Source: Azoarcus sp. CIB (GTDB taxonomy: Bacteria; Pseudomonadota; Gammaproteobacteria; Burkholderiales; Rhodocyclaceae). Taken from it: DNA of 64,000 nt. This document shows, one piece after another, positions 26,041 to 34,722 of this stretch. The translations under genes and the position numbers were made by a program. The stretch is from NCBI RefSeq assembly GCF_001190925.1, contig NZ_CP011072.1, positions 1,550,001 through 1,614,000 of the forward strand, in the 5' to 3' direction. Every line of letters begins with the position of its first letter. Position 1 is the stretch's first letter. The notes below the pieces were generated by a model. It had not been told where the DNA came from. It did no database searches and saw only the letters and a program-made list of their open reading frames with translations.

Positions 26041-26240
26041 GACAACAACACGCACCAATCGTCACCAATTGGAACCAGTCGTCACCAATTGGTGCCAAGC
26101 GCCACCAATTGGCACCAAGCGCCACCAACTGGCACCAGTTGTCACCAGTCGGCTACAACCGGCACCAATTGCCACCAATCGGCTACAACCGGCACCAGTT
26201 GCCACCAATCGGCTACAACCGGCACCAGTTGTCACCAGTC
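26041..26240. repeat. Array of about twenty 10-bp repeats
   Basis: From about 26041 to 26240 the DNA is built of decamers close to GGCACCAATT / GTCACCAGTC, in exact 10-base register. Within it a 30-bp higher unit (GGCTACAACC, then GGCACCARTT, then GCCACCAATC) repeats from 26151. Several frames stay open because of the low-complexity sequence. The period equals one helical turn, so every unit faces the same side of the helix. No replication-initiator gene is nearby. Confidence 0.8.
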
Positions 26241-27140
26241 GTGCGACTCTCGAAGTCCGTCATCACACCTCCAGGCTCGCGAACGCCATCCAGCACGCTG
26301 GTCCGGCCGTACACGCGGCTGGTCGCCGATCGGCGCCCGTAACCAACCCACTTTTTGTCTTCCGCACCGCAGGTGGTCGCGAATGACGGCGTCGCGCTCA
26401 GGATTGAGCGTGACGGCATCACTGCGCAACATGGGGCATGTGCAGTACGATTAGCTTAAGAGGATAACGGGAGACCTTGAAAATATGAAGTTCTTGGAGT
26501 ATTTGATGTGGGATGAAATTGATTGATACGCACCAAAAAGTTTTCTTCCCTGTAACGCGAGGACGTAGGGATACATGTTGCAATAGGTATGGGCAAAATC
26601 CTTTTCAATTTGGTTTTGCGGACTGCACGGTGTACTCCAAACGAGCCTCTTTGGGTTGCCGGAAGAGGGACAATGAAGAGCCAGGCAGTCATTTCTCGAT
26701 CTGTGAATAACCTCATAGGAAGAAGAAACACCAATAAAAAGAAGGGGCGCCTGATTAATGGGTGAGCAAAGCAGAAGCGATCAGATAAGTCGGATTCCCT
26801 GTCTTGTAAACCGCGCTCCGAGAGAGTGTCGCGACGACAGAAGTCGATGAGAGGAAGGCGTAAACCTGATCTCGTTCCTGACTTATGGAGGCCTGCCGAC
26901 AGCGGTCAGATAGATACGGAAGTCGAGGGGTTCGGATTCGAGCAAGCGAGTTCCCGGGCGTTTTCCGAATCCATCGTTCTCACCGGTTTTCGTTCACAGG
27001 CGCTAGTCATTCAGATGGATGGCGGCGGCGGGGCCACCAGCCATCTCCTAACCGGTAGGCGCCAGCAAGGATTTCGTACCCCTTTCACGTTTCCAGCACT
27101 CAAGACTATTCCGAGCTTCCTCAGTCTGCCTTGGCGGCAC
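26241..27140. other. 900-base stretch without a recognisable gene
   Basis: Frames here are short or compositionally odd. About 26440-26760 is clearly AT-richer than the surroundings, which suggests an old insertion or a decayed gene. No RNA gene was identified. Confidence 0.4.
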
Positions 27141-27145
27141 GCAGT

Positions 27146-27595
27146 CTGACGGTCGGCGGCACCGGAGCCGCCGGTGGTCAGCTGAGCCTGTGATGTGCCG
27201 CCTCATGAGACCCTGCAGATCACGAACCCGTATTATCTTCGCGAAATCGAAATCCGCCGAAACCGTTCCAGGGCGGCGCATAGCCTGACAGGTGGCGGCG
27301 TTAGGCCGCCACCTGTCAGTTCGCTAGATGAGATGCGCCGCCCGTCCTGATGACGGAACATCGATGTCCGGAATCGTAAAAATTCAGACGTATCCGGCAG
27401 CCATGGTTGCGACTGGTCTACGGACAGCTTTTACGTGATCGAGAAGCGCAGGAAGTCATAAGAAGGCCGTGATCGTTCCCGTGGCGGTGCTCGTCAGGCA
27501 GAGGGCGGCGTTAGGCCGCCGGCTGTCAGCTTGCTACGAAGAGGCGCCGCCCGTCCTGTCATCGGAATAGGGTTTCGGGATTCGAAAAATTCCAC
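27146..27595. repeat. Three REP-like palindromic repeats with shared flanks
   Basis: Hairpin A spans 27146-27181 (CTGAC, GGCGGC stem, ACCGGA loop). Hairpin B spans 27285-27319 with a perfect 15-bp stem around GTTAG. Hairpin C spans 27504-27529 with GGCGGC-GTTAG-GCCGCC. Each is followed by similar sequence: GCCGCC(C)GTCCTG or CCGCCTC, then a GGAAT/CGAAAAATTC-like tail, so units of about 90-110 bases are repeated. They resemble mobile REP/BIME elements. Confidence 0.65.
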
Positions 27596-27953
27596 GCTCT
27601 CGTTCATTGGTAACGCATTCGACAAGTACGGTGACTTCAGGATGTCGAGGTGGCGACGCAGGATCCGGCTCAGCGCGGGGCCGGCCCGCGACAGGCCGGC
27701 ACGTTGAGGTTGCCGTGACGGGAACGGAAGTCTTGTCTGCAGCCGGAAGGATTAAGCTAAGCTATTGCCGCGTAGAAGAAAAGCAGCTCTCAAAAATTTA
27801 TTCTTCGCGTGCATTTTTGCCTCAGGGCGTTGTGTGCGACAAGGGGCTCTCTTGCCGAGCCTGCGGTGCGCCAATCCTGCATAGCTCGATGGGGTATGAT
27901 GAATAGTTTCCCGGCCTGCTGCCGCGCGCGACAGTCCTTCCACGGGAGCGGCG

Positions 27954-28271
27954 ATGTCGAAAGCCCTTACCCAGATTCCTCGTGAAGAGCTCCAGGTCGA
28001 CCGCTGGTACGTCGGCCGCGGCCGCAATGGCAATGTCGGTCTCTGGAATGGAGACTGCTTCCTCGTCATCGCTGAGGGCGGACGCAAGGCAGGTCCGGCC
28101 GCTGGCGACTGGGTGCCCGAGTGGCGCATCAAGCAGGAGCCCTACTGGACCGAAACCGAAGGCTGCTTCCAGCCGTTTCGGCTCATTGACGAGGGGCGGG
28201 GCGATGACGAACGCGGTCTCGGCTGGAACAGCCACTACGTGAAGGCCCTGACCTTCTACGACGAGGCATGA
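27954..28271 (+). CDS. Small uncharacterised protein (105 residues)
   Basis: The ATG at 27954 is preceded by GGGAG. The protein is Trp- and Gly-rich with a beta-like core (VDRWYVGRGRNGNVGLWNGD, then CFLVIAEGGRK) and a Trp-rich end, without signal peptide or membrane segment. Its compositional normality and good ribosome site support coding. I do not recognise the family. It is not obviously linked to the UDG-like gene 230 bases downstream, since the palindrome at 28302-28317 lies between. Confidence 0.6.
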   Translation: MSKALTQIPREELQVDRWYVGRGRNGNVGLWNGDCFLVIAEGGRKAGPAAGDWVPEWRIKQEPYWTETEGCFQPFRLIDEGRGDDERGLGWNSHYVKALTFYDEA

Positions 28272-28301
28272 GCGGCCGGCGGCTTAAATCTGGCGGGCAT
28301 A

Positions 28302-28317
28302 CGTGAAATATTTCACG
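28302..28317. promoter_or_regulatory. Perfect 16-bp palindrome upstream of the UDG-like gene
   Basis: CGTGAAATATTTCACG is an exact palindrome, 185 bases before the 28502 start and between two genes. It has the size of a dimeric repressor operator. No promoter hexamers were assigned. Confidence 0.4.
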
Positions 28318-28501
28318 GATACGCAACCGTGGCCGTTAATTCAAAACGCGCTCGTTCGAATAGGTAAGGGACGTGGCGAGTTCGCGTCGGTGGCTGTGAG
28401 GGGCGAACGCTCCTTCGACTCGCCGACACCCGCCTGCACTGTCACTGGCGCATTTAACTTCCGGCCGGCGCTCAGCGCGGTCCATAAATGAGGGGTGAAC
28501 C

Positions 28502-29269
28502 ATGAACTACCGTTACCTTTTCGGCGCTCCCGTCCTTCCGTGCCAGCCGAGCGCGGACGGGCAGCGGGATCTCTTCGTGCTCGGTGCCTACCCGAGCGCG
28601 CTGCACGTGAAATGGCTTGATCCTGCCGGAGAACGGCTCATCGAGGCGATCGCAGTGGGCAACGAGCCCACTCCCTTTTGGGCGGGCGAAGACCAGAAGG
28701 GGCGAATTGCTGCCTGGGTCGCGGAGCAGGGCATACGGCCCGAATGGGGTTCGTTCGAACGCTGCGAGCATAACGGCGCGTCCGGGACGAAGCTAAACAA
28801 GATGCTGTTCGAACCGCTGCGACTTTCGCGCTTGCAAGCCTGGATCACCGATTGCCTGGACGAATACCATCAGAGCCGGGATGCGCGCAGGGCGATGTCG
28901 CGAAGCGCGGTCCTCAAGATGCTTAGCGACCACGAGATTGTCCCGTCGAACCATCGATCGCACCCGCTGGAAAATCAGATTGTCGCCCAGGCCCTCGAGC
29001 ACCATCTCCCGCGGCTGCGCCGCGAACTGGCCACTGCACGGCCCCAGCTCGTGGTCACTCTGGGCAATGCGGCATTGCGGGTGTTTCGCGAGCTCGCGGA
29101 AGTGGAAGAAGGGCCGCTAACATTGTCACCGGAGCTCGATCTTTACGGGAAGAGCTATGGGGCCCGGATCAAAGGCCGTTTAGTGGAGTGGCTACCCTTG
29201 GCACACCCAGCTGCGCCGTCGCACTATCAGAAGACGCATGAGCACTGGAAGGATGCGCGCAAAGCCTAG
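28502..29269 (+). CDS. Uracil-DNA-glycosylase-superfamily-like protein
   Basis: This is a 255-residue protein. The N-terminal LFVLGAYPSALHVKW resembles motif A of the UDG fold (GxxP), the middle has QLVVTLGNAALRVF, and the end has LPLAHPAAPS, similar to the distal H-P-S/x-P motif. This pattern is found in divergent family 4/5-type UDGs and in uncharacterised relatives. A water-activating Asp or Asn is not obvious, so base excision is not certain. The ATG at 28502 has AGGGGTG upstream. Confidence 0.6.
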   Translation: MNYRYLFGAPVLPCQPSADGQRDLFVLGAYPSALHVKWLDPAGERLIEAIAVGNEPTPFWAGEDQKGRIAAWVAEQGIRPEWGSFERCEHNGASGTKLNKMLFEPLRLSRLQAWITDCLDEYHQSRDARRAMSRSAVLKMLSDHEIVPSNHRSHPLENQIVAQALEHHLPRLRRELATARPQLVVTLGNAALRVFRELAEVEEGPLTLSPELDLYGKSYGARIKGRLVEWLPLAHPAAPSHYQKTHEHWKDARKA

Positions 29270-29393
29270 GCTTCCATCAGCACGTAGACCCTACTGACAT
29301 TACCAACGTCGGGCAGGGTTCTGGAACGGGGAAGGCGCGGTGCCGGGCGGTGGCCATCCGCGTGGCGGGCACGACTCTCGCCGACTGCGCCAC

Positions 29394-29567
29394 ATGAACG
29401 AGCGGTTCTGGGCCGAACCGGTGCGCGAGGGAGGCGAGGTGGCAGCGCGGGCCGAGCGCAACGCCCGCAACCTGCCGAACAACTGGGACGACTTCCGCGT
29501 GGCGAGTCGCGAAGATCGCTCGTGGAAGCGCCACCGCAGGACGCGGTGGAAGACGTGCCAGAGATGA
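29394..29567 (+). CDS. Possible small protein (57 residues)
   Basis: The peptide MNERFWAEPVREGGEVAARA, then ERNARNLPNNWDDFRVASRE and DRSWKRHRR is basic and has a plausible NxWDDxR...RSWKxHR core, as in small phage-like or plasmid proteins. An in-frame GTG at 29340 would lengthen it by 18 residues. The ribosome site is weak. It may be a fragment. Confidence 0.35.
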   Translation: MNERFWAEPVREGGEVAARAERNARNLPNNWDDFRVASREDRSWKRHRRTRWKTCQR

Positions 29568-29588
29568 CTTGCCCGGCCGGCGGTGAGG

Positions 29589-30179
29589 TCAGTTCCTCAT
29601 CCGCCGACGGACTTCGGCCTTGAAGCCCACCTCACACTGGTTACGGCAGGACGGCGTGCTCTCGCGCTTGCAGCCCATCTCCATCATTTCGCTGGCGGTG
29701 AGACCGGCTTCTGCCGCTCCTTTGAAGTTCGCGAGGTAGGTGGCGGCGATGCGCATTCCGGAGTCGTAGCAGCGGGCCTCGGGATCTCCCGGTGACAGGG
29801 AGGCGCGCTGCGACGTTGAGGGTTCGTCCCGCGACTTCGACGCGGCTTCCTCGGCCGTGGCTTGGGGAGTGCTGGGCGGCGGTGCAGAGTCTTCGGTTTT
29901 GAACGCGACAATCGCCGCAACGCCTACGATCGCAGCGATCGCCCCTCTTTTCAGAACGGCAAGCGGACGTTTGCTCGCTCGCAACGCAGCCACCCTCTCT
30001 TCGCCCTCGCGCAGTTTGCGGGCCACCTCCGCCTTCTTTGCCAGCTCCGCTGATGCGATTTTGGCGGCGATCACCGCTTCGACCTTGGCGTAGATGGCCC
30101 CACACTTCGGGCACTCGTAGTCAGGAGACGTATCGCTCGGCTGACGAGTGTAAGTGCATTTCAGGCAGGTCTTGGACAC
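29589..30179 (-). CDS. Zinc-ribbon membrane protein, unknown
   Basis: The product is 196 residues. An N-terminal zinc ribbon has CLKC and YECPKCGAIY within the first 30 residues, followed by a charged helix (about 30-70) and one transmembrane segment near residues 77-92 (RGAIAAIVGVAAIVAF). The distal part is low-complexity, then has four cysteines (ARCYDSG, MGCKRE, PSCRNQCEVGF) suited to disulfides outside the cytoplasm. The zinc ribbon would be cytoplasmic and the Cys-rich domain periplasmic. The function is unknown. Confidence 0.7.
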   Translation of the reverse strand: MSKTCLKCTYTRQPSDTSPDYECPKCGAIYAKVEAVIAAKIASAELAKKAEVARKLREGEERVAALRASKRPLAVLKRGAIAAIVGVAAIVAFKTEDSAPPPSTPQATAEEAASKSRDEPSTSQRASLSPGDPEARCYDSGMRIAATYLANFKGAAEAGLTASEMMEMGCKRESTPSCRNQCEVGFKAEVRRRMRN

Positions 30180-30520
30180 GGTGGGCTCGGAAGGGTGTGC
30201 GTTTCAGGACATTGTACTGTCCTGAATACCCCTGTGCATCGAACGACTGCCCGATGCGGGCACCGCTTTCGGGTCCGAGATTCCGGAGTCTCAACATTCC
30301 GGCACGATGCGAGGGGCGTGGGGACGGGCTAGGCGCTCGCTGCCCCTCAGGCTCCATCAGTCGGAGCGCGACGCCCTGGTGTGGGCGCGCATCCAAAGCT
30401 ACCCTGCCGTGCGCGTTGAATTTTACCCGGGGGCTTTAGCCACGCGTCATCGCGCGGACTGCTTTCCAGTGTAGCCCAACGGGTCGGATTCCGGTTCCGC
30501 GGATCGGTCAATCGGAGTGC

Positions 30521-30573
30521 GCAGAGGAACCCGCGCAGGGTGTAGCCCGCAGCGGGTTCCCTCTGCGCGGCGA
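30521..30573. repeat. Long imperfect hairpin next to the IS21 remnant
   Basis: Arms CGCAGAGGAACCCGC and GCGGGTTCCCTCTGCG pair with one bulged G around a loop of about 20 bases. It lies at the 3' edge of the minus-strand istB remnant and could be an IS end or a terminator. Confidence 0.5.
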
Positions 30574-30577
30574 CCGT

Positions 30578-30907
30578 TCAGAAGGGTTCGTCCTCCGTCA
30601 CGGCGATCTTTCCGCGTTCGCTCTGCTCGCGCGCCGCGATGCGTGACTTCGCATCGGCCGTGCTTTGGCGGAAACGGTAGTACTCGTTGCCGGTCTCGAC
30701 GATGTGACAGTGGTGCGTGACCTAGTCGAGCAGCGCCGTGGTCATCTTCGCGTCGCCGAACACGGTCGCCCATGCGCCGAAGTTGAGATTCCTCGTGATC
30801 ATCACGCTGGTGTGCTCGTAGAGCTTCGAGAGCAGGTGGAATAGCAAGGCCCCGCCCGACTGGGGGAAGGGCAAATAGCCGAGCTCGTCGATTAATGTGC
30901 ACAACAT
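30578..30907 (-). pseudogene. istB: istB remnant (IS21 helper ATPase), with internal stop
   Basis: Reading left from 30907, the frame gives [11 protein letters not shown] (Walker B), [20 protein letters not shown], then [12 protein letters not shown], a TAG, and on with VTHHCHIVETGNEYYRF to a TGA at 30578. This is the C-terminal half of an IS21 IstB-type AAA+ protein. The N-terminal half with Walker A is missing, and the in-frame TAG replaces the expected Arg after LLD. It is inactive. Confidence 0.75.
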
Positions 30908-30909
30908 GA

Positions 30910-31158
30910 CTCGACGACTTCGGGCTGAAACCGCTGCGCTCGCCCGCCGACGAAGATCTGCACGACCTGATCGCCGAGCGTTACGAGCAGGCTGCCACCG
31001 TCGTCACCAGCAATCTCGACTTCACCGAGTGGGATCAGGCCTTCCCCGGCAACCGCCTGCTCGCCTCGGCCACCGTCGATCGCCTGCGTCAGTGGCAGGT
31101 CGGGACACTCGAGGAACAGTTGCCCGTCGTCGGTCACACCGACCCCTCACTTGATTGA
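30910..31158 (+). pseudogene. istB: Second istB remnant, opposite strand
   Basis: From 30910 the plus strand encodes [38 protein letters not shown], then TEWDQAFPGNRLLASATVDR before a divergent tail and a stop at 31156-31158. This is the C-terminal part of a different IS21-family IstB (LDDFG rather than IDELG lineage). It also lacks everything before Walker B. Its cut end lies 2 bases from the cut end of the minus-strand istB remnant. Confidence 0.75.
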
Positions 31159-31357
31159 TTCAGATGCAATCACTATGATTAAAATTGAATCGCTGCGAGA
31201 AGTAGGCTGTTGAAGAGCGGCCGCAACTTGTCGTGGCTGGGAACACAACGACGCCGTGACGGCGGCGGGGCGTCCTCCCCGAGCCGGGATAACCGGGGTG
31301 CTGGCTCCGGAAAGTTTTTGATGAATCGTGTAATTCCGCAGACGCTGGAGAGTTCAA

Positions 31358-31627
31358 ATGGCACCGACCGAAACCAAAGTGCTGACCGCACATATCCCCC
31401 TTCCGTTGGCGGAAAAAGTCGATCAGATGGCTGCCCGACTTGAACGATCGCGCGGCTGGATCATGAAGCAGGCGCTGTCGGCCTGGATCGACCAAGAGGA
31501 AGAGCGCAGCCGCCTGACCCGCGAGGCGCTTGCCGACGTGGACGCCGGTCGGGTCATTGACCATCAGGCTGTGCAGGCATGGGCCGACAGTCTCGGCACC
31601 GATACACCATTCCCGGTGCCGCGCTGA
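31358..31627 (+). CDS. RHH (CopG/ParD-like) antitoxin
   Basis: The 89-residue protein starts at ATG 31358. Residues 8-50 fit a ribbon-helix-helix: VLTAHIPLPLAEKVDQMAAR, then LERSRGWIMKQALSAWIDQE. The C-terminal half, rich in Asp and Arg, would wrap the toxin. The stop TGA shares its last base with the ATG of the ParE-like toxin gene. Such antitoxins repress their own operon; the GC-rich 31230-31330 region upstream likely holds the promoter. Confidence 0.82.
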   Translation: MAPTETKVLTAHIPLPLAEKVDQMAARLERSRGWIMKQALSAWIDQEEERSRLTREALADVDAGRVIDHQAVQAWADSLGTDTPFPVPR

Positions 31628-31902
31628 TGGAACTGAAGTGGACCGGCAAGGCGCTCTCCGACTTGGCGCGTCTGTACGAATTTCTCGCCCCGGTAAATAA
31701 GCCTGCCGCTGCGCGCACGATACAGGCGCTCACGGCTGCGCCATTAAGTTTGCTGCTGAACCCACGTATCGGCGAACGGCTCGATGAATTTGAGCCGCGC
31801 GAGGTGCGGCGGATTCTCGTGGGGCATTACGAGATGCGCTATGAGATTCAGGAATCGACGATCTACATGCTGAGGCTGTGGCACACCCGAGAGGATCGCT
31901 GA
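31627..31902 (+). CDS. ParE/RelE-superfamily toxin
   Basis: This 91-residue toxin starts MELKWTGKALSDLARLYEFL, the usual ParE opening. It has RIGERLDEFEPREVRRILVG and ends with YEMRYEIQ...IYMLRLWHTREDR, the strand and tail of the RelE/ParE fold. ParE toxins poison gyrase whereas RelE toxins cut mRNA; the WHTREDR end favours ParE. It is translationally coupled to the RHH antitoxin. Confidence 0.85.
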   Translation: MELKWTGKALSDLARLYEFLAPVNKPAAARTIQALTAAPLSLLLNPRIGERLDEFEPREVRRILVGHYEMRYEIQESTIYMLRLWHTREDR

Positions 31903-32016
31903 CAGCGCGCGGATACCAATCGCTCATGGATGTGACCTTATCGAGTAGCTCCGTTCGAGTGCACGGAATGCGTAGCCGACGGACGGATGTCCTGCTCGGT
32001 ATAGGGCGTGCGCCGC

Positions 32017-32312
32017 TCAGTCCCGTTCGATCACCCGCGTGAGCTGGCCGTCCGAGAGGAGGATCGAATCCTCGGGCGGGAGGTCCGCGAGCGCCTGGGA
32101 ATCCTCGATGAAGGCCGTGTCCGTGACCGTGCAGCCAGGGGCCAAGCGGCGTTGGGCGGCAGGGGGATCGATTCAGGGTGTAGCGTGAAGATCCACTTGT
32201 GGCGAGTATTGGCTGCGACGCTCGCCTTGGCCGCGGCGAGCGCCTGAGACTTGTTCTGGCGGAGGTTCATGTAGAGGCACACCTGCTGGTCGGTGATTCG
32301 GGTTCCTGGCAT
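32017..32312 (-). pseudogene. istA: istA N-terminal remnant (IS21 transposase)
   Basis: The ATG at 32312, with AGAGGCGA upstream, opens MPGTRITDQQVCLYMNLRQN, then KSQALAAAKASVAA. This is the N-terminal HTH of an IS21-family IstA. Homology stops after about 45 residues. A different frame then carries a C-terminal fragment (VTDTAFIEDSQALADLPPED, then SILLSDGQLTRVIERD) ending at 32017; this belongs to another, unidentified protein. The patch is therefore a junction of two deleted genes. Confidence 0.6.
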
Positions 32313-32414
32313 GGGGTCGCCTCTTAGTGAGACTTGTCCCCGCAATCCTGCACCGCGTCCGAGCGCCGCCGCCGGTGGCTCGTCGTCTTCGGCGGCTACG
32401 CCGCCTTCGACTCC

Positions 32415-32702
32415 TCACCACGACCGGCCAAGATGATTGTCGCGCCCCAGGAGGCCCGTTTGATTGGCCGTAACTGTCCCCAAAGGGACAATTGACTGGG
32501 GATTGATGGCACAACGGCCCTTCTCGGGGCAGTTACGGCAACGTTGACAATCCTGGTTCAGCTTGGCTTGCGCCATTTGAAGTTGAAGGGAGCGGCGAAT
32601 GGCGTCGGTCAGCTCCCGCGTGAGCGGCATGTAGCGTAGCGAGCCACTGCGACCAGTAACGCGTGCGACGGCGGAAAGTCGCGGAGCAGGCACCTGTGGC
32701 AT
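32415..32702 (-). CDS. Doubtful Cys-rich small protein
   Basis: A 95-residue frame starts MPQVPAPRLSAVARVTGRSG and holds CQRCRNCPEKGRC, four cysteines that could bind zinc. The end runs into a sequence copy also found inside the IS5-like transposase, so the 3' part may be foreign and the gene truncated. The ribosome site is poor. Confidence 0.35.
   Translation of the reverse strand: MPQVPAPRLSAVARVTGRSGSLRYMPLTRELTDAIRRSLQLQMAQAKLNQDCQRCRNCPEKGRCAINPQSIVPLGTVTANQTGLLGRDNHLGRSW
32424..32449 (+). repeat. 26-bp repeat copy 1
   Basis: The 26 bases from CCGGCCAAGATGATTGTCGC onward recur exactly at 34529-34554, 2.1 kb away, inside a broken transposase. Both copies sit in IS wreckage, so this may be an IS21-type end repeat. 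Confidence 0.8.
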
Positions 32703-32911
32703 TGCGCTGCCTTCCACCTCGATGAGCGGGAAGCCGCCTCCGCGCAGTGAGCGCGAGGTGGTCCGCGTTGTCAATAAAGCCGCTGTTCGCCATTCAGCGT
32801 CGGATCTGTGTCAAGGAAGGCGCCGAGTTCGACGCTTCGGGGCGTAGGTCCCTCACGCAGGACAACGCGCTATTATGTTCACATCAGGACAAAGGCATTG
32901 GCTTGAGGAAA

Positions 32912-33613
32912 ATGATGAACAACCCTTGGAAGAAATTGCCGGCGAGCGCGCCGTATGTCTTGGCCGATGATCAACTCTATATCGCGGTCCACAATGCCAG
33001 AGTGAGCCACCGGCATGGGCACGGGCACGAGCATTGGGTGAAGCTCAGCCTCCTGCCGGAACCCCGGCTGGGTCCGGTGAATGCGCCGGTCGTGCTGTTG
33101 CAAGGAAATCCAAGTCTCGGATTGCCGGAACCTCCGTGGACCGAGGCTGATCGGCGAACCAACCTCGAAGATGAGGACCACGATCACCTGGGTGCCAAGC
33201 TCGGCGGAAAATGGTGGACACCCGTCCTCAGCCGGCTGCTTAAAGACCTTAGCCCAAAGCAGGTGGCGCGCGGCTTGTGCTCGGTGGAGCTCTTTCCTTA
33301 TTGTTCCGAGACTTTCGGGCACGCGCACATTCGCTTGCCCTCTCAGCAGTACACGCGGGATGTCGTGCTTCAGATGATCGAGCGCCGTGCGATCTTCCTA
33401 GTCGCACGCAAATATCCCGAATGGCTCGGCCTCGTGCCCGAACTGGCCCAGCTGGCAGGCACAGATCTCTTCCGGCTCAAGAACTCACGGCGGATATCGA
33501 TTAGTCCGAGGAACATGCCCGACGCCCAGCTGCAGGGGCGCGTGTACACTAGCCAGGCATACGATCGCGTCGTTGATGCCATGTGGAAGGGTGCAAGTGC
33601 AGGCGGTGCTTAG
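32912..33613 (+). CDS. Uncharacterised protein, possibly UDG-like fold
   Basis: This is a 233-residue protein starting MMNNPWKKLPASAPYVLADD after GAGGAAA. PVVLLQGNPSLGL near residue 65 resembles motif A (GxNPG) of uracil-DNA-glycosylase folds; LCSVELFPYCSETF and MIERRAIFLVARKYPEWL also fit a Rossmann-like core. It is not similar enough to the 28502 protein to be a paralog. The 3' end abuts the IS5-like pseudogene within 60 bases. The fold call is tentative. Confidence 0.6.
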   Translation: MMNNPWKKLPASAPYVLADDQLYIAVHNARVSHRHGHGHEHWVKLSLLPEPRLGPVNAPVVLLQGNPSLGLPEPPWTEADRRTNLEDEDHDHLGAKLGGKWWTPVLSRLLKDLSPKQVARGLCSVELFPYCSETFGHAHIRLPSQQYTRDVVLQMIERRAIFLVARKYPEWLGLVPELAQLAGTDLFRLKNSRRISISPRNMPDAQLQGRVYTSQAYDRVVDAMWKGASAGGA

Positions 33614-33663
33614 GGGCGACGACCGTAAAAAGTCGAGGTATACCGAGGAGCCCATTGGGCGCA

Positions 33664-34722
33664 ATTTCTGGTGAGCTGGATGCGCTGTATTCGAAGGTTG
33701 GGTGGCCATCGATTGCCCCGGAGCGGCTGTTGAAGGGGCAGTTGCTGATTGCGCTGTATTCAGTCCGCTCCGACCGGCAGTTCTGCGAGCTGCTCGACTA
33801 CAATATTTTCTTTCGCTGGTTCTTCGATATGGACCTCGAAAGCGCTGGGCTGGATCAAACGAATTTCAGTCCCCTGCGCGAGCGCTTGGTCGATACCGAT
33901 ATCGCCCGCCGGTTTTTCGATGAGGTGGTGAGCCTTGTGCGGCGAGAGCAATTGCTGTCGTCCGATCATTTCACCGTCGATGGCACGTTGATCGAGGCCT
34001 GGGCCTCGTTCAGGAGTTTCAAACGCAAGGATAGCGAGCCGCCCTAGGACGGGGGAGACAGCACCGGAATGGTCGTTTTCAGAGTGAAAAGCGCTCGAAC
34101 GCCACTCATCAGAGCACGACCGATCCGGACTCCCGCCTCATGAGAAAGGGCAACGGCCAGCCCGCCAAGCTCAGCTACGGCGGACATGTCCTCATGGAAA
34201 ATCGCAACGGGTTGTGCGTGGATATTCTCATCACCCAATCGACACAGGCCGAACACCGGGCCGCCCGATCGCTGCTCACGCGATCCCGTCGGCGTCGCAT
34301 TCACCCCAAGACGTTGGGTGCCGACAAGGGCTATCACGTGAAGGATTTCGTCGCCCCATCCGCGCACGTGCGCGAACATCGCATTCGCCCCCATATCGCG
34401 AGAATTGGCGAACGCAAGACGCCGGGTCTCGATGGCCGCACGACCAGTACCAAGGGCTATCGAATCAGCCAGCGAAAAACGATAGACGGCGTCAATCAGC
34501 ATGGCCGGTCAAACGACATTCATCTTGGCCGGCCAAGATGATTGTCGCGCCCCAAAACGAAAACGCGTGGAGGAAATCTTCGGTTGGTTGAAGACGGTTG
34601 GGGGAATGCGCAAGACAAGATTCGTAGGGCAGGCAAGAACGCAGATGGCGGCCTTCATATCGGGAACGGCCTACAACCTACTGAGAATCGCGAGATTGAC
34701 CGACACGGAGGTGACGGCGTGA
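33664..34722 (+). pseudogene. IS5-family transposase, broken
   Basis: Pieces of one transposase lie in three frames. Codons from 33664 give ELDALYSKVGWPSIAPERLL, then RSDRQFCELLDYNIFFRWF and DHFTVDGTLIEAWASFRSFK, stopping at 34045. The next piece resumes near 34140 with KLSYGGHVLMENRNGL and LGADKGYHVKDFV. The third runs from about 34557 with RVEEIFGWLKTVGGMRKTRF to a stop at 34720. A frameshift near 34045-34135 and a roughly 76-base insertion at about 34480-34556 disrupt it. The N terminus is also missing. It is not functional. Confidence 0.8.
34511..34554. repeat. Inserted palindrome with 26-bp repeat copy 2
   Basis: CATCTTGGCCGGCCAAGATG (34521-34540) is a perfect 20-bp palindrome inside a longer imperfect inverted repeat. 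Its right half is the 26-bp sequence also found at 32424-32449. It lies in a segment that interrupts the transposase and is bounded by CGAAAA on both sides. Confidence 0.7.

Noticed and set aside
26041..26240. CRISPR array
   Set aside because: Units are contiguous 10-mers without unique spacers, and there are no cas genes.
25950..26342. 130-residue protein with HQLPPIGYN repeats
   Set aside because: All three forward frames are open through the decamer array because of low complexity; no ribosome site or folded domain.
27280..27530. Integron attC sites, because of GTTAGGC cores
   Set aside because: No intI gene, no cassette-like genes between copies, and the stems are perfect where attC needs unpaired bases.
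30897..31154. 85-residue protein starting at an ATG in the istB junction
   Set aside because: The neighbouring frame from 30910 carries clear IstB sequence; the ATG frame is Arg-rich shadow.
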